A stretch of DNA of 59,833 nt. Source: CAYXFD01 sp964464175 (lineage in GTDB: Bacteria > Cloacimonadota > Cloacimonadia > Cloacimonadales > JAJBBL01). Position numbers and translations under genes: made by a program. This document shows positions 20,073 through 28,992 of this stretch, in pieces; position 1 is the stretch's first letter; every line of letters begins with the position of its first letter. The stretch lies in the NCBI GenBank assembly GCA_964464175.1, contig CAYXFD010000018.1, positions 1-59,833 of the forward strand, read 5' to 3'. Under the pieces are notes generated by a model. The model was not told the DNA's origin and did not search any database. It was given only the letters and a program-made list of their open reading frames with translations.

Positions 20073-22427
20073 CTACTTGATCAAGACCATCTTCCTGATC
20101 ATTTGATAGCCCCGGTCATCCTCCATTTTGTAGAGATAGATACCTGACCCGCTCCGCTTATCATAATCATCCTTTCCATCCCAGATAACGTAATTATAAC
20201 CCTTTTCGAAAACTTTACGGGATACGACTGTTCTAACCTTCCGGCCTGAGATATCATAAACAGAGACAGTCACCTTAGCTTCCCCGGACAGAGTAAATGA
20301 TATCCTTGTTGAAGGGTTGAAGGGATTGGGGAAAGCACCAAGCAGTTCAGTAGAATAGACTGTTTCCGGAACGTCTTCCTCTTCTTCAATATAAATCGAA
20401 AAGGGACCGAAATATTGATGCGACAGATCGAGTTCATTTACCTCTAACCAATAGTAATACAGGCTCCCCTTTTCCACAGTTTCGTCAGTATAGCCATAAA
20501 CCTGATCGATTGAGGTATTGGTTGCCGGGATCATCGAAGGATTAACAATTATTGCCGTATTGAAACTATCGCTTTGATTGCGGTAAAGATTAAATCCGTT
20601 AAGATTCGATTCGCTCGCTGTCGTCCACTGTAAATAGACAAACTGATTGGAAGTCAGGCTCAGATTAAAATTGGTTAGCTGGATCGGTAAAGGAGGATCT
20701 TCTAACTCATCCCCCCCGATAAGGATTATTTCTAACGGATCTTCATCCCTCCCGGCAATAGAAATATCATATTGGATCGTACCATTGGTATTGTCTTGCG
20801 GACTGCTCCACTCACCGCCCATATAATAGTAACCCGCTTCCGCATCGGTCTCAACCGAGAAAACTGTACTTGCCGTGAGATAGACAGAAAAAGCAAAGAG
20901 ATCCTGCATAGTTTCATCCGGTAATTCATCCGGCAATACCGGATCGGGATTGAAAACAATGGAACCGCTGGAATTATGGCTAACTGTGACAGTTTTATCT
21001 CCGAGAGCAACAACCGTCTCTTCCCCAGGGGGAAGGGAACCTCTGTAACTGGCAATCACGCCTCTTATTCCTCTCAATGTCCGGGCATTATCTCCCAGAT
21101 CCTCATCACCGGTAGGAACCCCCTGGTGAAGAATCTCAGGATTAGAAAAATGGGCTACTCTGGCATGATAATTACCATCCTCATAGTACCTTCCCGCTGT
21201 GTAGGTCATGACAGAGCAGTATCTGGACTCATTCAAGCCTGTCCAGCGCCATCCGGCAGACCAGGTATTCTCTTCCCAGTTGTCCCAGTCTGTCGGTCCT
21301 GGCTGGACATTCTGCTGAGCATGATGATGGAGTCCCATGTTGTGTCCCAATTCATGAACAAAGGTATAGGAGGTCGTTGCAGCTTGTTGGACTCTTGTTA
21401 AGGAAAACCCGAATTTAGGTCTCCCATAACTGTCGTTCAACAGCCAGGAGATACCGCCTGTATCGGAGACATAAGCCAACAATGCTACTAAATCCGCTCC
21501 GTAATTATCCCGCCAACCGTGCACTTCATCCATAGAACCGGGAATGTAGTATAACTCCCCATTGTGCTCATAATAATCATCTTCAACCGGATTGTAGGCA
21601 GGAGATTCCGTTAATCTAATCAAATGTATCACAGAAGGATCAACGGTCTCATCATAATCGACCCCGGCTGTATGTACAAGATTTATAGATATTAAAGTAT
21701 CACTGTTATCAAGAGCTGTTTGTCCTATTGTTACAGCCTGAGAAATTATGTGCTCAATCCCTCCCCTGCTTTCAGCCCAGCTTTCTGCCTCCGGGGTATA
21801 GACTACCATAACGTCAATCGTTAGCGGGTCATCTTCTCTCACCTGATTATAGCGCAGATGCTCTTGAATCCGGTATTGTTGCTGCTGCTCTCTTCGGGTA
21901 ATCCGAGCCGGAAAGAGTGTGGGAGCTGATTCAAGATAGTCCTGATGCTGGAGATCAATCTCCATAAGAAAATACTGATCGCGGACTGGGTCTTTAATTA
22001 TGGAATAATGCTCATTCTTCTCAGGAAGGGAAATACTGGTCACACACTCTCTCTCACTCGTTGTGATGATCATATAGCTCAGATCGTAGCCTTTGATCCT
22101 TGCCCGGAGAACTCGAACCCCTAAGACATTGATAGTTAACAAATCAATAGTTGCCAAAAATTCGTCCTCATCAAAGAGCTTCAGATAGAGTTCATCACCT
22201 TCCCTTAACCCCCTTAAAGTAGTGATCCTTTCGTTTAGACTCACTTCCTGATAGCGGATCACCTCGTTCCTCTCTTCATAAAACGACAACTGAGGAGCGC
22301 TCCGGTCATTTTCTGTTTTGCCCTGACTCTCGATCAGAGTGAATCGGTTCAGCGGAATCTCTACAGCAAACAAAGAGAGAGAAAAAAGTAAAGAGATACA
22401 TATAAAATAACAAAATCTATTCTTCAT
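20073..22427 (-). CDS. Secreted zinc metalloprotease (reprolysin-like M12) with FlgD-like C-terminal sorting domain
   Basis: 784 residues. Signal peptide MKNRFCYFICISLLFSLSLF, a propeptide very like that of its neighbour, then a metzincin domain with HELGHNMGLHHH near residue 356 and the Met-turn YCSVMTYTAG. Around 480-560 is a short beta domain, followed by a fibronectin-like module (SNQFVYLQWTTASESNLNGF). The C-terminal module has GAFPNPFNPSTRISFTL, VYDISGRKVRTV and GSGIYLYKMEDDRG...RKMVLIK, the FCB-type sorting signature. GGGAGG precedes the ATG. It is 258 bp upstream of its paralog and in the same direction. Family role: extracellular proteolysis. Confidence 0.88.
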   Translation of the reverse strand: MKNRFCYFICISLLFSLSLFAVEIPLNRFTLIESQGKTENDRSAPQLSFYEERNEVIRYQEVSLNERITTLRGLREGDELYLKLFDEDEFLATIDLLTINVLGVRVLRARIKGYDLSYMIITTSERECVTSISLPEKNEHYSIIKDPVRDQYFLMEIDLQHQDYLESAPTLFPARITRREQQQQYRIQEHLRYNQVREDDPLTIDVMVVYTPEAESWAESRGGIEHIISQAVTIGQTALDNSDTLISINLVHTAGVDYDETVDPSVIHLIRLTESPAYNPVEDDYYEHNGELYYIPGSMDEVHGWRDNYGADLVALLAYVSDTGGISWLLNDSYGRPKFGFSLTRVQQAATTSYTFVHELGHNMGLHHHAQQNVQPGPTDWDNWEENTWSAGWRWTGLNESRYCSVMTYTAGRYYEDGNYHARVAHFSNPEILHQGVPTGDEDLGDNARTLRGIRGVIASYRGSLPPGEETVVALGDKTVTVSHNSSGSIVFNPDPVLPDELPDETMQDLFAFSVYLTASTVFSVETDAEAGYYYMGGEWSSPQDNTNGTIQYDISIAGRDEDPLEIILIGGDELEDPPLPIQLTNFNLSLTSNQFVYLQWTTASESNLNGFNLYRNQSDSFNTAIIVNPSMIPATNTSIDQVYGYTDETVEKGSLYYYWLEVNELDLSHQYFGPFSIYIEEEEDVPETVYSTELLGAFPNPFNPSTRISFTLSGEAKVTVSVYDISGRKVRTVVSRKVFEKGYNYVIWDGKDDYDKRSGSGIYLYKMEDDRGYQMIRKMVLIK

Positions 22428-22583
22428 AACGGCCTCCCTTACAGGCTTATCTACCTATCTAAAACTATTTGCTATATACCAGAGAATATGTTAATCAGTC
22501 AACTATTTTTTGCCTTTCAACAAGGCAATCGGGAAAGAAGGACCAATCTTTACTGCCACTGTTCCCTCTATTAATCCTCCTTC

Positions 22584-23582
22584 TCATTTTCCGTCAAGAT
22601 GATCAATCAACTTCTGGACTACTGTCTGAGCTTTCATACCTTCCGCCTCAGCAGCAAAGGAAACAATTACTCTGTGCTGGAGCACTATAACCGCTACTCT
22701 TCTGACATCCTCCTCAGAGGGTGTTGCTCTCCCTTCCAGGGCAGCTCGCGTCTTAGCTGCTAAAACTAAATATTGGGAAGCCCTGGGACCTGCTCCCCAA
22801 CTGACCCATCTCTTAACAAAGTCTATAGCTTCAGGATTATCGGGTCTCGTAGCTCTGGCAAGCTTGACAGCATACTCCAGTACATGCTCACTTACCGGCA
22901 AAGTAAGGATCATCTTTTGCATTTCAATAATCTCTGGTGCTGTCAGAATTGGCTCAACTATCAGAGCTTGACTTCCGGTTGTTCTTATCACAATCTCTTT
23001 TTCTTCTTCATAGGATGGATAATAAATATTGATATTGAACATGAACCTATCAAGCTGTGCTTCCGGGAGTGGATATGTCCCCTCCTGCTCTATCGGATTT
23101 TGGGTTGCTAAAACAAGAAAGGGTTGATCAAGATCGTAGGTGTTATTCCCGGCAGTTACCTGATACTCCTGCATAGCCTGAAGTAAAGCCGATTGGGTCT
23201 TGGGGGGAGTTCTGTTTATCTCATCAGCCAGGATAATATTGGCAAAGATAGGTCCGCGGATATACTCGAAATAACGCTTACCGTCTGCTTTACTTTCGGC
23301 GAGAATATCGGTCCCGGTGATATCGGAAGGCATCAAATCGGGGGTAAACTGGATACGGCTGAATTTCAGATTTAAAGCTTTGGCCAGACTTGAGATCAGC
23401 ATAGTTTTGGCTAATCCCGGAACCCCTTCCACCAAACAATGACCATTGGCAAAGAGAGCAATAATAATCTCTTCAATTACTTTGTCCTGTCCAATGATTA
23501 CTTTTCTGATCTCCTTTAACACCTTCTCTTTATCAGATTTTAGTTTCTCCAGTAGGGCAATTCTGTTTTTTTCTTCAGTCAT
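22584..23582 (-). CDS. MoxR-type AAA+ ATPase
   Basis: 332 residues, typical length. Walker A GVPGLAKT is at 53-60 and Walker B IILADEINR near 113-121. Sensor 1 is LVLATQNPIEQEGTYPLPEAQ (read as LVLATQNPIEQEG and TYPLPEAQLDRF), and GAGPRASQYL near 268 is the C-terminal sensor region. MoxR proteins act as chaperones for von Willebrand A-domain partners and metal-centre maturation. The usual DUF58 and VWA genes do not follow; downstream is a protease. The start overlaps the flippase-like gene by 8 bp, so the two are translated together. AAGGAGA precedes the ATG. Confidence 0.92.
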   Translation of the reverse strand: MTEEKNRIALLEKLKSDKEKVLKEIRKVIIGQDKVIEEIIIALFANGHCLVEGVPGLAKTMLISSLAKALNLKFSRIQFTPDLMPSDITGTDILAESKADGKRYFEYIRGPIFANIILADEINRTPPKTQSALLQAMQEYQVTAGNNTYDLDQPFLVLATQNPIEQEGTYPLPEAQLDRFMFNINIYYPSYEEEKEIVIRTTGSQALIVEPILTAPEIIEMQKMILTLPVSEHVLEYAVKLARATRPDNPEAIDFVKRWVSWGAGPRASQYLVLAAKTRAALEGRATPSEEDVRRVAVIVLQHRVIVSFAAEAEGMKAQTVVQKLIDHLDGK

Positions 23583-24579
23583 AAATATTATCTCCTTTAT
23601 TAATTAATGTCATAAACTTAACACCGGCATAACCGTAGGCGATCATTCCTATGATCACAATGACCAGTCCTGTCAAGAAATGGGAAAATAGCATAATCGC
23701 ACTTGCTATATCTGTTTGAACACCTAAACCGGCAACAAAGATCAGGATCATGATCAATTCGTTGCTCCCTAACTGCGCCGGGGGATGGGGAATAATATAA
23801 GAAAGATAGATCAAAGAGTATCCGAGTAAAACATAGAAATAGTTGATCGTTGCACCGAAAGCAAAAAAGAGTGAATAAAAGAATAAACTGTCCATTATAA
23901 TTGCTAAGATCGAGAGAGAAAAGACAGGAAAAAAGAGCTTTTTCTCTTCTCTGAAAATAGCCAGCCCTTCAACAAATATGAAAATACGTTCTTCAATTCT
24001 GGCCTCAAATTTTGCTGGAATAAAAAAGAATATTTTTTTCAGCATCTTGACGACCTTATCACCAGCATGGATAGCCAGAAAAAGAATAGACCATCCGGCA
24101 AGCAGAATAATCACTATCGTTAAAATAAGGTAATTTAGAATTGAGGGAAGAGTCACGGCAAGGAGCGGAACTAAGAGAAAAACGAATATTATTCCCATTG
24201 TATCGAATAACTTATCGATAAAGACCGAAGGAAGGGTGCTGGAAACCCTTGCTCCATACATCTTTTTGATAAAAAAGCATTTCATGAATTCTCCGGCTTT
24301 GAAAGGGATAAGATAATTGGTAAAATTCCCTGCCATCATAATCAGAAAAGTCTTAGCGGGAGACAATGGTTGAACTCTATGGAGTAAAAGACGCCAGCGG
24401 AGAGAACGAATAAAATAGGCAAGAAGGTAGAAGATGAGAGCTACGATAGCAAAAGGTATTCTAATATTTCTGATATAGAGCGAAATAACTGAAATATCAA
24501 CAAAATGCAGCCAGATTAAGAATAAAATCACTCCGATAAGTATTCCAATAAATAACTTCAAGATCTTACTTTTCATCAA
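23575..24579 (-). CDS. Flippase-like membrane protein, lysylphosphatidylglycerol synthase TM family (UPF0104/YbhN)
   Basis: 334 residues with about eight hydrophobic segments. The family hallmarks are YFIRSLRWRLLL near residue 60, the loop LIPFKAGEFMKCFFIKK near 92, and SYIIPHPPAQLGSNELIMIL near 256. The family includes the MprF flippase domain and relatives thought to move lipids or lipid-linked sugars across the inner membrane. It stands downstream of the prenyl-ether lipid genes and a methyltransferase, so a lipid substrate is plausible. A 160-bp spacer with a hairpin separates it from that set. The coding end overlaps moxR by 8 bp. Confidence 0.82.
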   Translation of the reverse strand: MMKSKILKLFIGILIGVILFLIWLHFVDISVISLYIRNIRIPFAIVALIFYLLAYFIRSLRWRLLLHRVQPLSPAKTFLIMMAGNFTNYLIPFKAGEFMKCFFIKKMYGARVSSTLPSVFIDKLFDTMGIIFVFLLVPLLAVTLPSILNYLILTIVIILLAGWSILFLAIHAGDKVVKMLKKIFFFIPAKFEARIEERIFIFVEGLAIFREEKKLFFPVFSLSILAIIMDSLFFYSLFFAFGATINYFYVLLGYSLIYLSYIIPHPPAQLGSNELIMILIFVAGLGVQTDIASAIMLFSHFLTGLVIVIIGMIAYGYAGVKFMTLINKGDNIYD

Positions 24580-24688
24580 TTCTTCTACAGCATCCTTAAC
24601 TATTATCTCTTAGCGCCAGTAATGACTGAAAGGCTAATATACCTTACAACGAAAAAAGCTCATTCTCGTTGCGTTGTACTTTTCCCGG

Positions 24689-24722
24689 ACTGTGATAGAG
24701 AAGTTCTTCCCTTTATCACAGT
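24689..24722. other. Inverted repeat ACTGTGATA/TATCACAGT in the spacer
   Basis: Perfect 9-bp arms at 24689-24697 and 24714-24722 with an inner GAAG/CTTC pair. On the minus strand (the direction of the flanking genes) the T-tract precedes the stem instead of following it, so it is not a normal terminator. It could be an operator or an attenuator ahead of the flippase-moxR pair. Confidence 0.4.
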
Positions 24723-24763
24723 AAAAAAAAAGAAATTCACGGTTTCGTTAAGAAACAGGAGCC

Positions 24764-25603
24764 TTATTCCCCTTTCAGAAAAAGATAGTAGTGATGATGT
24801 GCCCAAAAAAGCTTAAACAAAGCCGGCAGATTTTTCTCCAAAAAGTTATATCTCATCATCTTCTCAGGAAATTCCTTATCGCTTCCCCTGTAATAGTCCA
24901 TGATCGTCAAATTCCTCTGCTGCTCAGAGTGATTATCGAGTAAAAAACCAAGAGAGAGCTTTTTCGCCAGTAATTGCTTCTTCATGCCAATATCCGGCCA
25001 GGGAGGAGAGTCTATTAAACTCTTTTCGCTTAGCTTCCATCCAAGATCTTTCATGATCTTCGAAAAAGTACGAGCTTTTATCCATTCGGGTCGAACATAT
25101 TTCCTGTATTTATCTCCACTCAAAAGCTGTTGCAGAACAAAACCGATTCCTGTTCTATTAGGAACCATTATCAAGACTGCTTTGCTGGTAATCCGGTCAA
25201 TCTCCGCAAGAAAAGCCTGCAGATCCTCAACAAACCAGAGAGCTGAAAAATTCCAGCTCAAATCGAATTCTTTATCGGCAAAAGGAAGAAAGGTAAAATT
25301 CTCCGAATACTTCAACTCCACCGGCATTTTACATTCCTGCCACTTTTTTTCTATTAAAACAAGCCGTTCGCTGTTGTTATCAAGGAGTACAACTTCCATC
25401 CCCTGCCTGGCAAGATTCATACTGTTAACTCCGGATAATCCGGTAAAACCGAAAAGAGGTGCTTCTAATATCCTGTTCAACTTGTATTCACGACATATTC
25501 TTGTCAGATAATTATTGATCACTATTCTTTCGTATGATGATCCCAATCCTTCGTTTTCATTAAGGAAGTAACTCTTCCAGTCGGTAATAATCGGAATAGC
25601 CAT
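24764..25603 (-). CDS. SAM-dependent methyltransferase (class I)
   Basis: About 279 residues from the ATG at 25603. The frame runs open to 25681, but that would overlap the SDR gene by 68 bp; the ATG at 25603 has ACAGGA upstream and leaves a 10-bp gap. Rossmann motifs are modified: motif I is LEAPLFGFTGLSGVNSMNLA, with the second acidic strand at MEVVLLDNNSE. FADKEFDLSWNFSALWFVED matches the post-I strand and the DxxxxxxxLxxV segment. LIMVPNRTG is the motif III region. The substrate is unknown. It is in series with the lipid genes, so a lipid or sugar-lipid acceptor is possible. Confidence 0.75.
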   Translation of the reverse strand: MAIPIITDWKSYFLNENEGLGSSYERIVINNYLTRICREYKLNRILEAPLFGFTGLSGVNSMNLARQGMEVVLLDNNSERLVLIEKKWQECKMPVELKYSENFTFLPFADKEFDLSWNFSALWFVEDLQAFLAEIDRITSKAVLIMVPNRTGIGFVLQQLLSGDKYRKYVRPEWIKARTFSKIMKDLGWKLSEKSLIDSPPWPDIGMKKQLLAKKLSLGFLLDNHSEQQRNLTIMDYYRGSDKEFPEKMMRYNFLEKNLPALFKLFWAHHHYYLFLKGE

Positions 25604-25613
25604 TTTTTTCCTG

Positions 25614-26597
25614 TTATCTGATCTTGTGGATTTTTTTATACCAGTCAACAACCAACTTAAAATCGGGAATTGTTTTGGCATGTCTTAGATAGAGATCGTT
25701 GAAGGCTTCGGAACTGTCATAATACCAACTGTTACTGATAAGTTTTATCCGGTTGTGAAGATTGACCCAGCCATATCTAAGGGCAAAAGCTGCCATTCTC
25801 CGGAAATGAGTACGAGAAATGTAACGACTCCTGGGATAAGGTTTCTGACGCAGACGATTACTAATAAAATCGACTAAATCATGCAATTTAACCGGATAAC
25901 GATCTGCAATAATGTAGGCAGTGTTTTTTCTATACTCCACTTCAACAAGTTTATAAAAAGCAGAAGCGACAATATCGATGTTAGCCAGATGAATTCTTAC
26001 GTCAGTATCAGGTAAGAAAAGCAGTTTCCGGTGAACAAGCTTTACTAAGGTATAGGGGAACCCGAAATCTTCTTCTCCATAAGTAATCGTAGGGCGGACA
26101 ATGATCGCCTTTAATCCTGCCATAATGTATTTCTGAATAACGTTCTCAGCCTGAATCTTAGTCTGATGATAGAGAGTATCCCCTTGAAATTCAGTATTGC
26201 CTCCTGCCGGCAACTCCATTGGTATTGCCCCAAAAACCCCGACCGAGGAACAGAATACCAGTTTACCGTCATTTTCCAGACAACTTAACGCAATTTGTTC
26301 GGTCGCTTTAACATTGGCATCATAATAAGCTTTGCGGGGAAACCTTCTTCCTCCTCTTAAAGCACCGATGTGGATTATTGTCCGGAACCTGTTGCCAGCC
26401 AGGAAAGCGCTAAGGGAATCAGTATCTTCCAGGTTCAACCTGATGATCTCACATTGATCTTTTATAAATGAAAGCCTTTTCTCCGCAGTCTCCGGTCTGA
26501 CAATAACTGAATAATCATATTTCCGGGCAGACAGCATCCTGGCAACATTCCGCCCAATAAAACCGGTAGCACCGGTTAGCAGAATACTTTTAGGCAT
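25614..26597 (-). CDS. NAD(P)-dependent SDR-family epimerase/dehydratase
   Basis: 327 residues of the extended short-chain dehydrogenase type. The nucleotide-binding motif TGATGFIG is at residues 8-15, IIHIGALRGG near 75, NVKATEQ near 94, the catalytic Ser in VFCSSVGVFG and YHQTK (YxxxK) near 143, and RPTITYGEED near 167. The family acts on nucleotide sugars, sterol-like or terpenoid intermediates. The start overlaps the upstream PHP phosphatase gene by 8 bp. Substrate cannot be read from the sequence. Confidence 0.85.
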   Translation of the reverse strand: MPKSILLTGATGFIGRNVARMLSARKYDYSVIVRPETAEKRLSFIKDQCEIIRLNLEDTDSLSAFLAGNRFRTIIHIGALRGGRRFPRKAYYDANVKATEQIALSCLENDGKLVFCSSVGVFGAIPMELPAGGNTEFQGDTLYHQTKIQAENVIQKYIMAGLKAIIVRPTITYGEEDFGFPYTLVKLVHRKLLFLPDTDVRIHLANIDIVASAFYKLVEVEYRKNTAYIIADRYPVKLHDLVDFISNRLRQKPYPRSRYISRTHFRRMAAFALRYGWVNLHNRIKLISNSWYYDSSEAFNDLYLRHAKTIPDFKLVVDWYKKIHKIR

Positions 26598-27390
26598 TAC
26601 TGAAGACTTTTAAAATTTTTTGGAAGAAACTTTCCGCATTTGTTTTGGGAAAGCTGGTTAATACTTCCCGATTAAGATACTCGATCTCTTCATTTTTTAT
26701 GATCTTGGCAGGATTCTGGTTGATGAGCAAATCGATGGGAAATCCCGGATAATTAGTGGTCATCATATCTCTGAATACTGTTAACGGATAGTTCTGAGTC
26801 TGACAATGATAATCAGAAGCAACAAAATGAATAAAACCCTTTTGCAACATACTCCATACAGCCCGGGTAGAGGCTTTGCCGAAATCACCGAAAAAACTAC
26901 CGGCATTAGCCTGTAAATAGACATTACGGTAGATCAAATCTTCTGCCAGTGAGGGATTCTGAATGATATCGATGTATCTCTCCGGATGAGCTAATATCGG
27001 TTTGTAACCTTTTCTCACCATCTGGTATAGATTATCCAGTAAGTTTATCGGAAAACCATGCATTGCCGTCTCTACAAGAATATAATCACTGCTGCCCAAT
27101 CTATAGCTGGAATAATCAACATCCTGCTGCCCCGCATCGGTTAGATACAACTCTACCCCAGAATGCAGATTTACCGTGATACCTTCCTGGGAGGCACTTT
27201 TTCGTAATAATCTACACTTCTCCTCAATTTTTTCATGCGTGTTATCATACTCACCCGGGATGTAGTGAGGAGTTAGAAAAACATCTGTTACCCCACTCTC
27301 CTGAAGAGTCTTAAGGCACCTGAGGGATATCTCCGTGTCTTTTGCTCCATCATCAACAGCTGGGAGGATGTGTGTATGAATATCGATCAT
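26590..27390 (-). CDS. CpsB/YwqE-type protein-tyrosine phosphatase (PHP domain)
   Basis: 266 residues. The metal motifs are DIHTHILPAVDDGAKD at 3-18, LTPHYIPGEYDNTHE near 38-53, SGVELYLTD near 76, LAHPERYIDI near 134 and VASDYHCQTQNYP near 192. These are the signature of manganese-dependent phosphatases that reset the tyrosine kinase of capsule and exopolysaccharide export. The ATG at 27390 overlaps the upstream stop as ATGA; a GTG at 27399 also starts the frame. No polysaccharide kinase gene is nearby, so its target is unclear. Membership of the lipid-gene operon is firm from the 4-bp overlap. Confidence 0.87.
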   Translation of the reverse strand: MIDIHTHILPAVDDGAKDTEISLRCLKTLQESGVTDVFLTPHYIPGEYDNTHEKIEEKCRLLRKSASQEGITVNLHSGVELYLTDAGQQDVDYSSYRLGSSDYILVETAMHGFPINLLDNLYQMVRKGYKPILAHPERYIDIIQNPSLAEDLIYRNVYLQANAGSFFGDFGKASTRAVWSMLQKGFIHFVASDYHCQTQNYPLTVFRDMMTTNYPGFPIDLLINQNPAKIIKNEEIEYLNREVLTSFPKTNAESFFQKILKVFSNA

Positions 27391-28130
27391 TTCCGCCACC
27401 TGTGGATCTCTTGAGCAAATGCCTGCAGTAGTCTATGGTTTTGATTATCTTCCATGACCGTACCGGTAACAATGAAATCTGCTCCGGCCTGAGCCAGCAG
27501 AGAAGCAGTCTGCGGATTCTTAATCCCGCCTCCGACAATAACGGGTAAAGAACTCAACGCTTTAATCTCCCTTATCATCTCAGGAGGAACTGGTTCTTCA
27601 GCTCCACTCCCTGCCTCGAGATAGATCATCTTCATTCCCAGAAATTCTGCCGCTAAGACATGAGCAGCAACGATGTCTATTTTATCCCGGGGAATAGGTA
27701 AGCTGTTACTGAAAAACTGAACCGAAGTAAGTTTTCCGGATTCGATAAGAATATAAGCAGTGCTGATTGCTTCCAGGGATAGCTTCTTGATCAACGGAGC
27801 TGCTCTTACCTGTTCCCCAATCAATAACTGAGGGTTTCGACTGCTGATCATACTCAAAAAGAGAATTGCATCGGCATGAGCAGAGAAGGTATTAAGAATT
27901 CCGGGGAAAATGATCAGAGGTACTTTGATATGTCTCTTCATTTCCTTGATACAGTCATCAAGATTCTCTTGTAAAAGGATACTACTGCCTACTAATATCC
28001 CGTCAACCCCTTCCTTTTCTGCCTTTTTCGCCAAGTCTATTGCTTCATTAATCCCTGATTTATCGGGATCTATCAGAATAAAATATGCCGGTTTAGGGAT
28101 CCGGGCGAGTTGATTAAACGTTTGGCTCAT
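27387..28130 (-). CDS. Geranylgeranylglyceryl-phosphate synthase (GGGP synthase, PcrB family, group II)
   Basis: 247 residues, a TIM-barrel prenyltransferase that joins sn-glycerol-1-phosphate and geranylgeranyl diphosphate (or a related chain), the first ether bond in archaeal lipids. Family motifs: ILIDPDKSG (17-25), GILVGSSILLQE, PLIIFPG, IYLEAGSGAEEPVP, LPVIVGGGIKNPQTA and GADFIVTGTVMEDN. Group II enzymes occur in archaea and in Bacteroidota relatives. It lies downstream of the UbiA gene and is translationally coupled (ATGA) to the PHP phosphatase. GGAAGGAA precedes the ATG. The enzyme needs glycerol-1-phosphate; no G1P dehydrogenase is in the window. Confidence 0.93.
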   Translation of the reverse strand: MSQTFNQLARIPKPAYFILIDPDKSGINEAIDLAKKAEKEGVDGILVGSSILLQENLDDCIKEMKRHIKVPLIIFPGILNTFSAHADAILFLSMISSRNPQLLIGEQVRAAPLIKKLSLEAISTAYILIESGKLTSVQFFSNSLPIPRDKIDIVAAHVLAAEFLGMKMIYLEAGSGAEEPVPPEMIREIKALSSLPVIVGGGIKNPQTASLLAQAGADFIVTGTVMEDNQNHRLLQAFAQEIHRWRK

Positions 28131-28164
28131 TTATCTTTCCTTCCTCGACTTTACGCTCTAGATA

Positions 28165-28992
28165 TCAGATAATTATTAAAACAATCAATAAAAGAAGCAT
28201 ATGGAGCTTAATCATCAGCGATGCTTCCATTAGTTTCGCTATGGTTAACTTCGTAAAAAGCCTGAGATAAATCACGATCAGGGGAATGGTGTAAGCCAGC
28301 AGAACCGTATGGAAAAATGGTTTTGAAATCAATTGATAGTTAAAACTGCCTAACAGGGCTGCTATCAATAGCATAGCCGGGAAAAGAGAGAATATAACCG
28401 CCTTTTTGATCCCGAAAACCGTTGCCAGGGTCTTGATCCCAACTCTGGTATCTCCATTGATATCTTCTGCATCTTTGATGATTTCTCTTACCAGGGTATA
28501 AAGAAAAGTGAACAGAATAATAGGAAGCATGTTACTTAGGTTTTCACAAACTACCGCTCCAAAGAGAAAAGCACTGGCAGCAGAATAAGAGACGATCAGA
28601 TTACCCAACAGAATAACTCGCTTAAAATATTTAGCATAGAAATACAAAAGGAGCGAATTAACGATCGCAATGATAATTGCCCAGAGATTTGCCGTAAAAA
28701 AACTAAGCGAAAAACCGAGGACAAAAAGAAACATCGATAAGAGATAAGCCCTGTCGGGAGAAATCAAACCCCTTGGTAGAATGCGGTGCGGTTTGTTTAT
28801 AATATCAGTTGGCAAATCATAAAAATCATTGATCACATAACCACCGGCAGCAATCAGAACAGCAGCAATCACCGCAAAGAGGAGAGCAATACAATCTTCG
28901 ATACCCGCTGCATTTAACAAACCGCCGGTTAATACAGCAAGAGCAATAAACAGACAGTTGAGAGGTCTGACTATCGTTAAATACTGTTTCAC
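28165..28992 (-). CDS. UbiA-family prenyltransferase, probable digeranylgeranylglyceryl-phosphate synthase
   Basis: 275 residues with about eight membrane helices. The first Asp-rich motif NDFYDLPTDIINKPHR is near residue 55 and the second, DAEDINGDTRVGIKTLA, near 172. The family attaches prenyl chains to aromatic or glycerol acceptors. Start is GTG, sharing GTGA with the stop of the prenyl diphosphate synthase gene, and GGGP synthase is next. Between those two partners the best reading is the second ether-bond step (DGGGP synthase). A menaquinone or heme role cannot be excluded from the motifs alone. Confidence 0.85.
   Translation of the reverse strand: MKQYLTIVRPLNCLFIALAVLTGGLLNAAGIEDCIALLFAVIAAVLIAAGGYVINDFYDLPTDIINKPHRILPRGLISPDRAYLLSMFLFVLGFSLSFFTANLWAIIIAIVNSLLLYFYAKYFKRVILLGNLIVSYSAASAFLFGAVVCENLSNMLPIILFTFLYTLVREIIKDAEDINGDTRVGIKTLATVFGIKKAVIFSLFPAMLLIAALLGSFNYQLISKPFFHTVLLAYTIPLIVIYLRLFTKLTIAKLMEASLMIKLHMLLLLIVLIII

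Noticed and set aside
20976..21401. 141-codon plus-strand frame
   Set aside because: Antisense to the metalloprotease catalytic domain; the paralog has a matching shadow at 18720-19100, as expected from shared sequence.
24689..24722. Hairpin with a run of A/T, considered as a terminator
   Set aside because: The T-run is on the wrong side for transcription in the direction of the flanking genes, and no plus-strand gene ends there.
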